Assembly: GCA_030428615.1 (NCBI GenBank) | Contig: JAUIDN010000017.1 | Span: 1-64,000, forward strand | Reading direction: 5' to 3' | DNA length: 64,000 bases | DNA from: Alphaproteobacteria bacterium | GTDB taxonomy: Bacteria > Pseudomonadota > Alphaproteobacteria > Sphingomonadales > Emcibacteraceae | Part shown: in pieces, positions 34,284-45,727 of the stretch | Numbering within the stretch: the first letter of the stretch is position 1 | Layout of the letters: each line of letters starts with the position of its first letter | Notes under the pieces: model-generated | Told to the model about the DNA's origin: nothing | Seen by the model: the letters and a program-made list of their open reading frames with translations, nothing else | Database searches by the model: none | Program-made: the position numbers and the translations under genes

Positions 34284-36677
34284 TTAATGATGAAAATGAT
34301 CTTTATAATTGGAATCACTTTCACTTCTACTAATCGCTGCGATTCCCTCTATCTCATCTTCGGCAAGCGGAATAAGCGGCGCAGCCAAAGCATTCTCAAG
34401 CACTTGATCAACTTTTGTCATTGGGACAATTTCAAGTCCTTTTTTGACATTATCAGGAATCTCCACAAGGTCTTTTTCATTTTCGATTGGAATAAGAACT
34501 TTCTTGATACCGCTGCGATGCGCTGCAAGCAGTTTTTCTTTCAAACCTCCGATCGGCATGACTTTCCCACGCAAACTGATTTCACCGGTCATTGCAACGT
34601 CATGACGAACAGGTATACCAGTAAGAACCGAAACCAGAGACGTAATCATCGCTACACCCGCTGACGGTCCGTCTTTTGGCGTCGCGCCTTCCGGCACGTG
34701 AATGTGAATATCCTTGGTTTCAAATGCATTCGGCTGAATACCAAATTCAGGCGCTTTTGAGCGCACGTAACTTAGTGCCGCTTTGATTGATTCCTGCATC
34801 ACATCACCGAGCTTGCCGGTAATGGTCACTTTACCCTTACCACGTGAAACGATCGCTTCTATGGAGAGAATTACGCCGCCAACTTCGGTCCAGGCAAGAC
34901 CCGTGGTAATACCGATCATATCCTGGTCATCGACTTCACCGAAACGGTGTTTTCTAATACCGGCATATTTCTCAAGGTTTTTAACGGTAACCGTCACTTT
35001 CTTCTTCTTACTGGTGACAATTTCCTTGGTAGCCTTACGAATAAGGTTGGCAATCTCACGTTCAAGACTCCGCACACCCGCCTCACGCGTATAATAACGG
35101 ATCAAATCACGAAGCGCGTGATCAGATATCGACCATTCCTCGGGTTTTAATCCATGGTCTTCCACCTGTTTCTTGATCAAATGCCTTTTTGCGATTTCCA
35201 CTTTTTCATCTTCCGTGTAACCGGAAAGACGAATTATTTCCATACGGTCAAGAAGCGGTCCCGGCATATCGAGTGTATTTGCCGTTGTAATGAACATAAC
35301 ATCGGAAAGGTCATAATCCACTTCAAGATAGTGATCATTAAACTTGCTGTTCTGTTCCGGATCCAAAACCTCTAGCAGAGCAGATGACGGGTCACCACGG
35401 AAATCGGAACCCATTTTGTCAATTTCATCAAGAAGAAACATCGGGTTACTTGATCCCGCCTTTTTCATGCTTTGAATAACTTTTCCCGGCATTGAACCGA
35501 TATAAGTTCTTCTGTGACCACGGATTTCAGCTTCGTCGCGAACACCACCAACCGAAAAGCGAACATATTCGCGTCCAGTTGCCCGGGCAATCGATTTTCC
35601 AAGCGATGTTTTACCAACACCCGGCGGTCCAACAAGACAAAGAATTGGCCCCTTGATCTTCTGCGTACGTGATTGCACAGCAAGATATTCAAGAATACGT
35701 TCTTTTACCTTGTTCAAGCCGTAATGGTCTTCATTTAAGATTCTTTCCGCTTCTACAACATCATTTTTGACCGCCCGCTTTTTGTTCCACGGAATTGTAA
35801 GTATCCAGTCAAGGTAGTTTCTCACCACCGCTGATTCAGCAGACATCGGGCTCATTGATTTTAATTTTTTCAGTTCCGCAGTCGCTTTTTCTCTGGCTTC
35901 CTTGGAAAGACGAGTTTTTTTGATTTTTGCCTCAATCTCTGAGACTTCGTCTTTGCCCTCTTCGCCTTCACCCAGCTCTTTCTGAATGGCTTTTAGCTGC
36001 TCATTCAAATAATATTCTTTCTGGGTTTTTTCCATTTGGCTTTTGACACGGCGGCGGATTTTCTTTTCTACCTGCATCACGCCAATTTCACTTTCCATCA
36101 AGGAATAGATTTTTTCCAGACGGTCGGCAATATCATCATTTTCAAGAAGTTCCTGCTTGTCAGAGATTTTTAGCGAAAGATGCGACGCAACAACATCCGA
36201 CAGCTTGCCTTCATCTTCTATTTCACGTGTCGATTCAAGAACTTCAACAGGGATTTTCTTGTTGAGTTTTACATACTGGTTAAATTTACCAATGACGGAA
36301 CGGCTCAATGCTTCTAGTTCCTCAACAGGTGTTTCTTTAGCGAGAACCTCTTCTGTTTTCGCTTCAAAATATTCCTGTGTATCAACAAATTCAGTAATTT
36401 TAATACGTTCAACACCTTCAACCAGAACCTTTACGGTCCCGTCGGGTAATTTTAGCAACTGAAGAACGCTCGCAAGTGTTCCTGTGCGGTATATATCATC
36501 GACACCGGGATCATCAAGATTAGCGTCTTTTTGCGCGACAAGAAGAATCTTTTTTTCTGAATCCATAACTTGTTCAAGCGCTTTGACAGATTTTTCCCGC
36601 CCCACGAATAACGGTACAATCATATGTGGAAATACGACTATGTCTCTAAGGGGCAGTACTGGATAAATTTTGCTCAT
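34284..36677 (-). CDS. lon: ATP-dependent protease Lon
   Basis: [26 protein letters not shown], catalytic [11 protein letters not shown]; 797 aa. Confidence 0.98.
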   Translation of the reverse strand: MSKIYPVLPLRDIVVFPHMIVPLFVGREKSVKALEQVMDSEKKILLVAQKDANLDDPGVDDIYRTGTLASVLQLLKLPDGTVKVLVEGVERIKITEFVDTQEYFEAKTEEVLAKETPVEELEALSRSVIGKFNQYVKLNKKIPVEVLESTREIEDEGKLSDVVASHLSLKISDKQELLENDDIADRLEKIYSLMESEIGVMQVEKKIRRRVKSQMEKTQKEYYLNEQLKAIQKELGEGEEGKDEVSEIEAKIKKTRLSKEAREKATAELKKLKSMSPMSAESAVVRNYLDWILTIPWNKKRAVKNDVVEAERILNEDHYGLNKVKERILEYLAVQSRTQKIKGPILCLVGPPGVGKTSLGKSIARATGREYVRFSVGGVRDEAEIRGHRRTYIGSMPGKVIQSMKKAGSSNPMFLLDEIDKMGSDFRGDPSSALLEVLDPEQNSKFNDHYLEVDYDLSDVMFITTANTLDMPGPLLDRMEIIRLSGYTEDEKVEIAKRHLIKKQVEDHGLKPEEWSISDHALRDLIRYYTREAGVRSLEREIANLIRKATKEIVTSKKKKVTVTVKNLEKYAGIRKHRFGEVDDQDMIGITTGLAWTEVGGVILSIEAIVSRGKGKVTITGKLGDVMQESIKAALSYVRSKAPEFGIQPNAFETKDIHIHVPEGATPKDGPSAGVAMITSLVSVLTGIPVRHDVAMTGEISLRGKVMPIGGLKEKLLAAHRSGIKKVLIPIENEKDLVEIPDNVKKGLEIVPMTKVDQVLENALAAPLIPLAEDEIEGIAAISRSESDSNYKDHFHH

Positions 36678-36773
36678 AGGGCATCCAAATTTTAATTAAA
36701 CTAACTTACTTGTACCAGATTTAATGCGCCGCTATGGCGAATTCAAGACCCAAGGCGATTTTTAAAAAAAGAA

Positions 36774-38042
36774 TTAGGCGCCAGCGCCGGCTTCATCTTT
36801 CTTATTATCGGCATATATGTAAAGTGGTTGGGCATTTCCACCCACAACTTCCGCATTAATGACAACTTCCTGGACCCCTTCGAGCGAAGGAAGCTCAAAC
36901 ATTGTATCAAGCAAAATATCTTCCATAATAGAACGTAAACCACGAGCACCGGTTTTGCGCATAATCGCTCGCTTGGCAATCGCGAGAAGAGCATCCTCCG
37001 TGAAACGAAGCTCTACATCTTCCATTGCGAAAAGACGTTGATACTGTTTAACAAGGGCATTTTTTGGCAGGCTGAGGATTTGAACAAGTGCTTCCTCATC
37101 AAGATCAGTGAGTGTTGCAAGAACCGGCAAACGCCCAATAAATTCTGGGATCAAACCAAATTTAACCAAATCCTCCGGCTCCGCCTGCAAAAGAAGTTCC
37201 CCAACGGAATGCTCATCCTCGCTGGTTACATTGGCACCGAATCCTATTGATTTTCCTTCATTGCGATTGGCGATCAATTTATCGAGCCCCGCAAACGCAC
37301 CCCCACATATAAATAATATATTAGTTGTGTCGACTTGCAGGAATTCCTGTTGCGGATGCTTTCGTCCACCTTGCGGCGGAACACTTGCAACGGTTCCTTC
37401 CATAATTTTTAGAAGGGCCTGTTGAACCCCTTCACCGGATACATCACGCGTGATTGACGGGTTATCTGATTTCCGGCTGATTTTATCAACTTCATCAATG
37501 TAAACAATACCGCGCTGCGCCCGTTCAACATTATAATCCGAAGCCTGTAACAGCTTTAGAATAATATTTTCGACATCTTCACCGACATAGCCGGCTTCCG
37601 TAAGCGCCGTCGCATCAGCCATCGTAAAGGGAACATCAAGGATACGGGCCAACGTTTGTGCAAGCAGTGTTTTACCGCAACCGGTCGGACCCACAAGAAG
37701 AATGTTTGATTTGGAAAGTTCAATTTCATCGTTATTGGCTGAATGGTGCAAGCGTTTATAATGATTGTGAACCGCTACTGACAGAACCTTTTTAGCAAGT
37801 TCCTGCCCAATCACGTAATCTTCAAGTACTTTCAGTATTTCCGCTGGCGACGGCACCCCTGAATCAGATTTGGAAACTGTTGTCTGGCTTTCTTCACGGA
37901 TAATATCCATGCAAAGCTCAACACATTCATCACAGATAAAGACTGTCGGCCCCGCAATCAGCTTTTTTACCTCATGTTGGCTTTTACCGCAGAATGAACA
38001 AAAAAGAGTGCTTTTTGAATCGCCAGATTTTGATTTAGACAT
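36774..38042 (-). CDS. clpX: ClpXP protease ATP-binding subunit ClpX
   Basis: Zinc finger CSFCGKSQ...[44 protein letters not shown]. Confidence 0.98.
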   Translation of the reverse strand: MSKSKSGDSKSTLFCSFCGKSQHEVKKLIAGPTVFICDECVELCMDIIREESQTTVSKSDSGVPSPAEILKVLEDYVIGQELAKKVLSVAVHNHYKRLHHSANNDEIELSKSNILLVGPTGCGKTLLAQTLARILDVPFTMADATALTEAGYVGEDVENIILKLLQASDYNVERAQRGIVYIDEVDKISRKSDNPSITRDVSGEGVQQALLKIMEGTVASVPPQGGRKHPQQEFLQVDTTNILFICGGAFAGLDKLIANRNEGKSIGFGANVTSEDEHSVGELLLQAEPEDLVKFGLIPEFIGRLPVLATLTDLDEEALVQILSLPKNALVKQYQRLFAMEDVELRFTEDALLAIAKRAIMRKTGARGLRSIMEDILLDTMFELPSLEGVQEVVINAEVVGGNAQPLYIYADNKKDEAGAGA

Positions 38043-38199
38043 ATGGTCAAATTTCCTAAAATTTATTCTTTAATATACGCCAACAGATACTCCAACTTAA
38101 AATATTCAGGAGAAATATCAATATTAAAAATATTTATACTGCAAAATGTGGAAACAATTAATTAACAAGCATAAAAAATTTTATTTTTTAGACAAAACA

Positions 38200-38832
38200 T
38201 TATTTACTGTCGTCCGCTGATTCCGGACGCTTTTCGTAAATTTCGTCTATCAAACCAAATTTTTTCGCATCATCCGGTGCCATAAAATTATCGCGGTCCA
38301 TTGCTTTTTCAATCTCTGCCAATTTTTGTCCGGTGTGTTTGACATATATCTGATTGAGGCGTTTTCTAAGGCTTAATATTTCCTTTGCCTGAATTTCGAT
38401 ATCTGCTGCTTGTCCCTGTGCACCGCCGGAAGGCTGATGAATCATTATGCGACTGTTTGGAAGCGAGTAACGTTGTCCGGGTTCACCAGCAGCCAACAAA
38501 AGTGAGCCCATAGAACATGCCTGACCGATACAAATCGTCGTCACTTTTGGGCGAATATATTGCATGGTATCATATATTCCCAACCCCGACGTCACGATGC
38601 CGCCTGGAGAATTGATATAAAAAGCAATATCTTTTTTGGGGTTTTCCGCTTCAAGAAAAAGGAGCTGCGCGGTAATCAGCGCTGAAACATTATCGTTCAC
38701 CTGCCCTGTAAGGAAAATGATCCTTTCCTTCAGAAGCCGTGAAAAAATATCAAATGAACGCTCTCCTCTACTTGTCTGCTCAACAACCATGGGAACAAGG
38801 TTATTCATTGTAGTATCGACGATATCGTTCAT
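38200..38832 (-). CDS. clpP: ATP-dependent Clp protease proteolytic subunit
   Basis: [48 protein letters not shown]. Confidence 0.98.
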   Translation of the reverse strand: MNDIVDTTMNNLVPMVVEQTSRGERSFDIFSRLLKERIIFLTGQVNDNVSALITAQLLFLEAENPKKDIAFYINSPGGIVTSGLGIYDTMQYIRPKVTTICIGQACSMGSLLLAAGEPGQRYSLPNSRIMIHQPSGGAQGQAADIEIQAKEILSLRKRLNQIYVKHTGQKLAEIEKAMDRDNFMAPDDAKKFGLIDEIYEKRPESADDSK

Positions 38833-38906
38833 TTAAGCTTCCTTTATTAAATTAATTATTTATTTGAGTGCCACATTAAAATGAAACTGTCATTAAATTA
38901 TTAATT

Positions 38907-40448
38907 TTATTTCTTTTTGTCAGCTTTTTTTGCAGCAGTTTTCTTTGGTGCTGCTTTTTTTGCAGCTGGCTTTTTCGCGGGAGCCTTTTTTTCCGCTGCT
39001 TTCTTCGGAGCCGCTTTCTTCACGGGCTCTTTTTTTGCTGCCGTTTTTTTAGCTGCCGTTTTTTTAGCTGCTGGCTTCTTCTTTTTCTTTGCTGGTGCGT
39101 CATCATCTTCAGCTTCGATGATCTTTATCATCTCGTCCGAAGTTACTTTTTTCTCTGTAAGAGTCGCAAGTTCAAGAATAAAATCGACGACCTTCTCTTC
39201 ATAGAGAGGCGCCTTTATTTGCGCCATTGCATTTGCGTCTTTCTGGAAATACTCAAATACCTGCTTCTCCTGACCCGGATATTTGCGGGCCTCTGCGGAA
39301 ATTGCCCGGGTTACTTCATCCTGACCAACCTGAATATCGTTTTTATTACCTATTTCGGACAGAAGAAGGCCAAGTCGAACACGGCGCAACGCAATATCCT
39401 TATATTCTTCCTTTTCCTCATCAGATGGTTCTTCAACATCTTCAGGTTTTGCTTCCGGATTTTCAGCTAGCAACTGACGATGTCCATCCATCATAATTTG
39501 TTGCATGATTTGCTGGTTTTCCATTTCCAGCATATTTTCAGGCACGTCAAAATCCACGAGCTCAGCCAAGGCGTCCAGCAAACCGCGTTTGGTATGTGTG
39601 CGGCTAATTTCGGCATGCTCATTTTCGATCTGGCCTTTTACCGCGTCTTTAAGACCGTCAAGGTCGGCTAGCCCCAAACGTTTTGCCAATTCATCATCGA
39701 TTTTTACATCCGCAGGTTTTTGCACTTCCTGTACGGTCACTTTAAAGGTAGCTTCCTTCCCGGCCAGATTCTCGACGTGATATTGTTCAGGGAAAGTTAC
39801 TTTAACATCTTTTTTATCGCCCGCCTTTACGCCGACGAGCTGTTCTTCAAAACCGGGGATAAATGTGTTTGACCCAAGAACAAGCTGGTGCCCTTCTGCC
39901 GCACCGCCGTCAAATTCTTCGCCGTCCACTGATCCTACATAATCGATCAAAACTGCGTCGCCATCTGCGGCTTTATAGGTTTTTGGCGCCTTTTTGTAAT
40001 CCTTCTGACCAGATGCGATATTTTTAATCGCATCATCAATCTGCTTTTTGTCAACTTTAACCACAAGCTTTTCAAGCTTGATTTTTCCAAGGTCCGGAAC
40101 TTCGAATTCAGGCACAACTTCAAGTTCCATTGAATAAACAAGGTCTGCACCATCATCAAATGAGACAACCTCGATTTTCGGTTGCGTGGCTGGACGATCG
40201 CCTTTTTCTTCAAGCACTTTCGCCGATGTTTCATTAATGGTTTCTTCAAGGATTTTACCAAGAAGGTTTTTACCATGTAGCTTCTTAAGAAGTGATAAAG
40301 GGGCTTTACCAGGACGGAAACCAGGCATTCTTACTGTTTTTTGTGCTTCCAAGATCTCTGCATCAACTTTTGCATCAATATCAGCGGCACTAATGACCAC
40401 CTCATATATGCGCTTAAGACCTTTGTTTTCTTTATCAGTAATCTTCAT
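38907..40448 (-). CDS. tig: Trigger factor with Lys/Ala/Pro-rich C-terminal tail
   Basis: VRMPGFRPGKAPLSLLKKLHGKNLL, DYVGSVDGEEFDGGAAEGHQLVLGSNTFIPGFEEQLVG; tail PAKKKKKPAAKKTAAKKTAAKKEPVKKAAPKKAAEKKAPAKKPAAKKAAPKKTAAKKADKKK. Confidence 0.96.
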   Translation of the reverse strand: MKITDKENKGLKRIYEVVISAADIDAKVDAEILEAQKTVRMPGFRPGKAPLSLLKKLHGKNLLGKILEETINETSAKVLEEKGDRPATQPKIEVVSFDDGADLVYSMELEVVPEFEVPDLGKIKLEKLVVKVDKKQIDDAIKNIASGQKDYKKAPKTYKAADGDAVLIDYVGSVDGEEFDGGAAEGHQLVLGSNTFIPGFEEQLVGVKAGDKKDVKVTFPEQYHVENLAGKEATFKVTVQEVQKPADVKIDDELAKRLGLADLDGLKDAVKGQIENEHAEISRTHTKRGLLDALAELVDFDVPENMLEMENQQIMQQIMMDGHRQLLAENPEAKPEDVEEPSDEEKEEYKDIALRRVRLGLLLSEIGNKNDIQVGQDEVTRAISAEARKYPGQEKQVFEYFQKDANAMAQIKAPLYEEKVVDFILELATLTEKKVTSDEMIKIIEAEDDDAPAKKKKKPAAKKTAAKKTAAKKEPVKKAAPKKAAEKKAPAKKPAAKKAAPKKTAAKKADKKK

Positions 40449-40526
40449 GGATCAGCCGTTCTAATAATTAAAGGGACCTTGCAATTACTCACAAAGTCCG
40501 TGGTACCTGTTATTGCTGTGAATTTT

Positions 40527-40612
40527 TGGTGCGGGTGGAGGGACTTGAACCCCCACGTCCAGAGGACACTAGAACCTAAATCTAGCGCGTCTACCAATTT
40601 CGCCACACCCGC
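40527..40612 (-). tRNA. tRNA-Leu (TAG), CCA encoded
   Basis: Reverse complement GCGGGTGTGGCGAAATTGGTAGACGCGCTAGATTTAGGTTCTAGTGTCC...GTGGGGGTTCAAGTCCCTCCACCCGCACCA; long variable arm; loop TTTAGGT. Confidence 0.96.
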
Positions 40613-40733
40613 TTAAACGTCACCAAAAACGTCACAATTGCGTGTTGAAACGCATTTATAGCCATTTAAAAATAAAACGCCACAGAAAAATTCATATTTT
40701 TGTAAAAAAAATTACTTAACCGCCTTTAAGCTT

Positions 40734-42233
40734 TCAAGCCATTTGTTTTATGCGCTTTAGCACCCGCGGGATCAGCTTTGGTAGATCTTCGGAAATGAGG
40801 CCAGCACCAAATTCCAGCGCACATTCACCGTGAATCCAAACGGAGGCACAGGCCGCATCAAAAGAATCCATTTTTTGGGCAAGCAACCCGCATATCATTC
40901 CCGCCAACACGTCACCGGACCCCGCAGTTGCAAGTGTCGCTGGCGCATTATCAGAAATTGCGACCCTCCCATCAGGCGCGGCGACCACGGTATCCGCTCC
41001 CTTATATATAACAATGGCACCTGACAACTTTGCTGCATTTCGGGCCGCTGTAATTTTATCAAGCTTCATTAAGTACGGGAAGATTCGGGCAAATTCACCT
41101 GCATGCGGAGTAAGAACACACTTCCCCTTTTTGCGGGCATTAATGGCTTCAAATAACTCAAGCGGTCCATCCTCAAAAACACTTAATGCATCCGCATCAA
41201 GCACGGCATTTTTACCCGCATTCAAAATATTCAGCACCGCTTCCCTGGTATCCTGATTGATCCCTGCCGCCGGTCCTATACACCAGCTATTCAGTCTTTG
41301 ATCCTGCAGATCCGAAACCAATTGATCACGCCGCCTGATCATCACCGCCGTAAGATGCGAAGCGTGAGTCTGAAGCGCATCTTGCGGGCTGCTGATACTG
41401 AGGAGTCCCGCACCAACACGCAATGCCGCAACCGCCGCGAGCCTACTTGCGCCCGTGTGTATCATATCACCGCTAACGACTACCGCATGACCACGATCAT
41501 ATTTGTGACTATCGCTTTCAGGAAACGGCATAGAATTTCGCCAGTTCACCGCCCTGTTAAGATATATATCCGGTTCCACCTGCTCTATCACACGATCTGA
41601 AATCCCGATATCCGCGACAATAACATTACCACAACATCTCTTGCCCGGATAAAGCAAATGAGCGGGCTTCTGCCGGCAAAAAGTAACCGTTCTGTCCGCC
41701 TTGAAAGCAATTCCCAAAACTTCACCGGTATCACCTTTTATCCCGCTGGGAATATCCACTGCAACTCTGTATGCGTCTGCTCCATTCGCTTTTTCGATTA
41801 CGTCTTTGACATTTCCCGATATTTCCTTGGAGAGACCAGTACCGAAAATGGCATCGACTATCAAATCCTGATGATCTATAAGGTCGGGATCAAACGGTTT
41901 CGTCTGACCGTCCCATAATGTTGCCATATGATAAGCATCGCCCTGAAGTTTATCAATTTCACCTAAAAGTGCGACTTCAACCTGCCAGCCATATTCTTTT
42001 AAGTGACGCGCAATAACAAAACCATCCCCGCCATTATTACCCGGCCCACAGAGTATGAGCGCATTTGTCCCCTGGAAATTTGCAGTAATTTCACGAACAA
42101 CACTTAAGCCCGCCTCTTCCATAAGATCGGCGCCGCTTTTCCCGCGTTTCTTTAATTCGGCGATCGTAATCTGGTCCGCCGCCGCCATCTGCGCGACGGA
42201 TAAAACGCTATTCTTGGTGTCCCTATTATTCAT
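40734..42233 (-). CDS. nnr: Bifunctional NAD(P)H-hydrate epimerase / ADP-dependent dehydratase
   Basis: N-term LILCGPGNNGGDGFVIARHL, C-term LTPHAGEFARI, YKGADTVVAAPDGR, ATAGSGDVLAGMICGLLAQ. Confidence 0.93.
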   Translation of the reverse strand: MNNRDTKNSVLSVAQMAAADQITIAELKKRGKSGADLMEEAGLSVVREITANFQGTNALILCGPGNNGGDGFVIARHLKEYGWQVEVALLGEIDKLQGDAYHMATLWDGQTKPFDPDLIDHQDLIVDAIFGTGLSKEISGNVKDVIEKANGADAYRVAVDIPSGIKGDTGEVLGIAFKADRTVTFCRQKPAHLLYPGKRCCGNVIVADIGISDRVIEQVEPDIYLNRAVNWRNSMPFPESDSHKYDRGHAVVVSGDMIHTGASRLAAVAALRVGAGLLSISSPQDALQTHASHLTAVMIRRRDQLVSDLQDQRLNSWCIGPAAGINQDTREAVLNILNAGKNAVLDADALSVFEDGPLELFEAINARKKGKCVLTPHAGEFARIFPYLMKLDKITAARNAAKLSGAIVIYKGADTVVAAPDGRVAISDNAPATLATAGSGDVLAGMICGLLAQKMDSFDAACASVWIHGECALEFGAGLISEDLPKLIPRVLKRIKQMA

Positions 42234-42328
42234 AATGTATCATCTGTTATGCGCTTTTATTATAACTTTAATTACGCTTTATTATAATTATCAATAATTT
42301 TAGTGGATCATGCAGGGGATGTATATGA

Positions 42329-42362
42329 GAAAAATGGGGCGAGTGACCGGATTTGAACCGGC
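42329..42362. repeat. 34-bp direct repeat, distal copy: tRNA-His 3' fragment (putative att site)
   Basis: GAAAAATGGGGCGAGTGACCGGATTTGAACCGGC, identical to 45728-45761; reverse complement contains the tRNA-His T-arm, acceptor 3' strand and CCA. Confidence 0.95.
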
Positions 42363-42448
42363 CATACTAACCCATCCATATTAAACGGCACCGATTTGGT
42401 TGGAGCGAAGCGAAAGATTTATTTTGAGCACCACTTTTACAAAATTAT

Positions 42449-42964
42449 TTATTTGTTCTTTATCATTTCAGAGGCAACTTCCCTAATTGCCTCTATGTAA
42501 CTCACATAACCTGTACAACGGCATAAATTCGACCCAACATATCCCTCAATTAAATTGTCAAGCTGTTCTTTGGTTATCGGCTTTTTTCTGATTTGATCCA
42601 GCATCGCCTCTGCAGCCATTAAGAAACCCGGCGCGCAATAACCGCATTGAAAAGAAAAATGCTCTAAAAAAGCCTTTTGCAAAGCCGCCAACTTTTGTTC
42701 TGTACCCAAGCTTTCAACCGTATAAACGTTAAAACCACTTAATTCAAACAACCTCGTTAGACAAGACAGCGTTGTTCCTAATGAATTACTATCCGGGGCG
42801 CGGGTCGCGACCGTACAAGATCTGCACACACCAATCCCACAACTAAATTTCGTTCCAGTTAAATTTTGGTGCTCATGAAGATAATCTATTAAAGTCATAT
42901 CACCATCAGATGCTTCAACTTTAACCACCTGATCATTTATCTTAAATTCGATTACGTCAGTCAC
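42449..42964 (-). CDS. (2Fe-2S)-binding small subunit of xanthine dehydrogenase-family hydroxylase (isoquinoline 1-oxidoreductase alpha-like)
   Basis: FSCGIGVCRSCTV and CGYCAPGFLMAAEAML...CRCTGYVSYIEAIR; 171 aa. Confidence 0.92.
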   Translation of the reverse strand: MTDVIEFKINDQVVKVEASDGDMTLIDYLHEHQNLTGTKFSCGIGVCRSCTVATRAPDSNSLGTTLSCLTRLFELSGFNVYTVESLGTEQKLAALQKAFLEHFSFQCGYCAPGFLMAAEAMLDQIRKKPITKEQLDNLIEGYVGSNLCRCTGYVSYIEAIREVASEMIKNK

Positions 42965-45663
42965 GATAGAGCCTCTTTTATATCATCTTCTGTTATAGGT
43001 AATTTAGAAAACCTGTGTCCGGACGTAGCGGCCGATAATGCATTTAAAATAGCTGGAGCGATGGGACACAATACCGCTTCCGCTATTCCTCTCGCACTTT
43101 CCTCTCCTTCCGGTGCTTCGAGTACAATCAAATTCTGTTTTTTTGGAATGTCACTTAAGCCTGGGATACGGTACTGATCTAAATTCCATGTACCATTCCC
43201 TGGTCCGTCATTAGTATTCAGGCAATCTTCGAAAAAGACATAACCAATTGACATGGCAACCCCACCTTCAGATTGTCCTTTAACAATCTCTGGGCATAAT
43301 TGCTTACCTGCACTCAATACTGAAATACAATGTTCTATCTGCACCTGACGAGTTTTTGGATTAACACTTACGGCAATTAACGCACCACAAGGCGCAAACC
43401 TACTACGCTTATAGCGGTCCGCTTTGCGCGGTGGATAAGTAATATTACTCCTTAAAATCGGCGTTAGGTCCGTTTTTCTATTTCCCATTGCAACATAATC
43501 CAATGGCAAATTTACCTCATAATCGGTGAATTTATAATCCGCTCTTGTAAATTCTGATACAAAGGATGCATGAACACTCGCAATATTGGGAAGTCTCTCT
43601 TCAAAAATTGTTTTTACGATTACACTCCAACTCAAATCTTCGTAATCTTTCAGCGTTAATTTACCATCGCGCCATACTATTTCATTATAATCAGGTTGTG
43701 TTTGCCAAATCTTTGCTGCCGCAGGCAAAATAGTCTGTAATAAAAGGGCCAAACCAGCCTGCTCAACCACATGAAATTGATGAAATGCTGCCAAACATGC
43801 GGATGAGGAACCTGAATCATGCGATACATATTTTGAATTTTCATCATCGTCAGCCCAACCAAACTTTGTGAGAGCACGCGTAACAATATTTGATATTTCC
43901 CGGTACGACGTCGTTAAATCCAGCTGGTCAAAAAATGCAACTTCACCCATATTGATATCCGAAGCATTTCTTCCCAAATATTTTGCGGGTGCCAATCCAA
44001 GCGCTGTTGCTGCACCATTCCCCATATCAATATAGGGAGTATGAACTACTATCTGACCATTTTTTTTAATTTCAACACCACCATACATACCGTCACCTTC
44101 AGTCCCGTATGCACGATTTGTCAAAGCAAGTCCTACGCCATAGTTTAAACCATCTTCTTCAAATATTTTTTGCTTAGCGAGCCTATTTTGCCAAAGCGGT
44201 TGTTTTTCAAGCTCATCCAAAATGGATGTTAGCTGCAACTCCTGATGAACGGGTGCACCCGTAATGGTCTTACTATTTTTATCAAGTAAATTTCGGCGTC
44301 TGATTTCGAATGGATCAATTTTTAAATCTATTGCTGCTTCATCAAGTAAGGTTTCAATGGCCATAAATGCTTGTGGTCCGCCAAACCCGCGTTGCGAACC
44401 ACCAATCAAATCCGGTGTATCCACCGCTTTGGCATAGGAAATCGCCTTACTAATATCATAACTGTTGCTCGAACTTATGGCAGAAAGTTGCGCCACATAG
44501 GGGCTAAGATTTCGGCGTCCACCGCCGTTCATAATAAATTCGCTTTTCAAGGCTTTAATGATACCATCGTTATCAAGGGCTATTTGCTCCTTAAAGTTGG
44601 TTTCGTGACGCTTAAGACCAACCTGAAACTGCTCATATCTGTCATGAACCCAGCGCAATGGCCCATCTGCATATGCTGCACATAAACCCAAATATTTAGG
44701 AAAATATGAATCATCACGCCCTCCGAAACCACCACCAGGGTAGCAGGCCATAAGATCAACATGTGATAATTTAAAAGAACAGTTTTCATGCCCAAATATA
44801 TCTGCAATTTTCCACATGTCACCAGCAGGCGATTGTGTTCCAAGGACGAGTCTCAATTCCCCATCATCTTTATTGAACCACGCTAAGCCTGATTCTGGCT
44901 CCATAAATACGGGATCCGTCGTTTGACTTTTAAACTCTCTTTCGAAGAGGTTCCAGTCACTCTCATCAATAGCTTTTTCTATATTATCAGCAATCACCGG
45001 ATACAGATTATCATAGTCGTCGTTATTGTTAACGTAATCAAATCCGCTTTCGTCATCGCGGATGTAGGCGGAAGACGGGCTATACATCTTGGGATCCGGT
45101 CTTTTAACCACTTTACCATACTCAATAACCTGTTGGTTGAATTGCAGTATGATTTTGGCCTTACGATATACATCGAAATTTTCAAATATTAGCATGGCAA
45201 TCGGTTGGCCGAAATAATCTGCAGTATTACCAAGTTTTACAAAAAACGGTTTAATCATCCCGCCCGCAAGATCAATATTATCACGCGCAATTACTTCTGA
45301 ATCAATTACAACCATCGGACTCAATTCCGGCGGCAAGACAGATAAATCATAGCTTGTAATTACCTGATTATTGCGATCTGCCCGGATTGGATAAAGATAT
45401 CTTTCAGTATTCGGCCAGCCGTCAATGTCACGGGCGCGATAATCCCGCGCGAAAATTTTTTTTCCCAAAACTTTTGCCATTCCGTCAATACGCCAGTTGG
45501 CTTTACCGGGGATGGGAGCCCACGCCGGATGGGTGCTATCGCGGGAATTTTCTGATGCTGAGAGAATGTTGACAGACAATCCCTTAAAACTAAGGGTTAC
45601 AACGGTACCACAGGCCAACGTTTTTATAAAGTTTCGCCGATTTATATTTAAATCACTTTCCAT
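42961..45663 (-). CDS. Molybdopterin-binding large subunit of xanthine dehydrogenase-family hydroxylase (isoquinoline 1-oxidoreductase beta-like), Tat-type N-terminus
   Basis: INRRNFIKTLACGTVVTLSF Tat-like signal; GGGFGGRDDS; GGSQRGFGGPQAF; C-terminal ARGIAEAVLCPIAPAILNALSAATG-like region with the conserved Glu; 900 aa. Confidence 0.9.
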   Translation of the reverse strand: MESDLNINRRNFIKTLACGTVVTLSFKGLSVNILSASENSRDSTHPAWAPIPGKANWRIDGMAKVLGKKIFARDYRARDIDGWPNTERYLYPIRADRNNQVITSYDLSVLPPELSPMVVIDSEVIARDNIDLAGGMIKPFFVKLGNTADYFGQPIAMLIFENFDVYRKAKIILQFNQQVIEYGKVVKRPDPKMYSPSSAYIRDDESGFDYVNNNDDYDNLYPVIADNIEKAIDESDWNLFEREFKSQTTDPVFMEPESGLAWFNKDDGELRLVLGTQSPAGDMWKIADIFGHENCSFKLSHVDLMACYPGGGFGGRDDSYFPKYLGLCAAYADGPLRWVHDRYEQFQVGLKRHETNFKEQIALDNDGIIKALKSEFIMNGGGRRNLSPYVAQLSAISSSNSYDISKAISYAKAVDTPDLIGGSQRGFGGPQAFMAIETLLDEAAIDLKIDPFEIRRRNLLDKNSKTITGAPVHQELQLTSILDELEKQPLWQNRLAKQKIFEEDGLNYGVGLALTNRAYGTEGDGMYGGVEIKKNGQIVVHTPYIDMGNGAATALGLAPAKYLGRNASDINMGEVAFFDQLDLTTSYREISNIVTRALTKFGWADDDENSKYVSHDSGSSSACLAAFHQFHVVEQAGLALLLQTILPAAAKIWQTQPDYNEIVWRDGKLTLKDYEDLSWSVIVKTIFEERLPNIASVHASFVSEFTRADYKFTDYEVNLPLDYVAMGNRKTDLTPILRSNITYPPRKADRYKRSRFAPCGALIAVSVNPKTRQVQIEHCISVLSAGKQLCPEIVKGQSEGGVAMSIGYVFFEDCLNTNDGPGNGTWNLDQYRIPGLSDIPKKQNLIVLEAPEGEESARGIAEAVLCPIAPAILNALSAATSGHRFSKLPITEDDIKEALS

Positions 45664-45727
45664 TTTTTCTCATCCCCATTTTTCGAAATTCAACATACTC
45701 GGAGAGTTCTTAAATTTCGCTTAAATT

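Larger units (their letters stand above)
42363..45727. mobile_element. Putative degenerate tRNA-His-integrated island, cargo only, no integrase visible
   Basis: Bounded by the 34-bp direct repeats, lies immediately 3' of the intact tRNA-His; contains only the molybdenum hydroxylase gene pair. Confidence 0.65.

Noticed and set aside
36690-36760. Possible heat-shock (sigma32) promoter upstream of lon: CTTGAA ... CATTAAA
   Set aside because: The -10 element fits the alphaproteobacterial sigma32 consensus poorly.
38917-39204. Plus-strand ORF rich in Ala/Phe (MSAFFAAVFFGAAFFAAGFF...) resembling a membrane peptide
   Set aside because: It is the exact antisense of the Lys/Ala repeat tail of tig; AAG/GCC-type codons read backwards give Phe/Ala. 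No independent support.
42240-42430. Second tRNA gene near 42335
   Set aside because: Only the T-arm, acceptor 3' strand and CCA are present; upstream sequence has no anticodon or D arm, so it is a fragment, interpreted as an att repeat.
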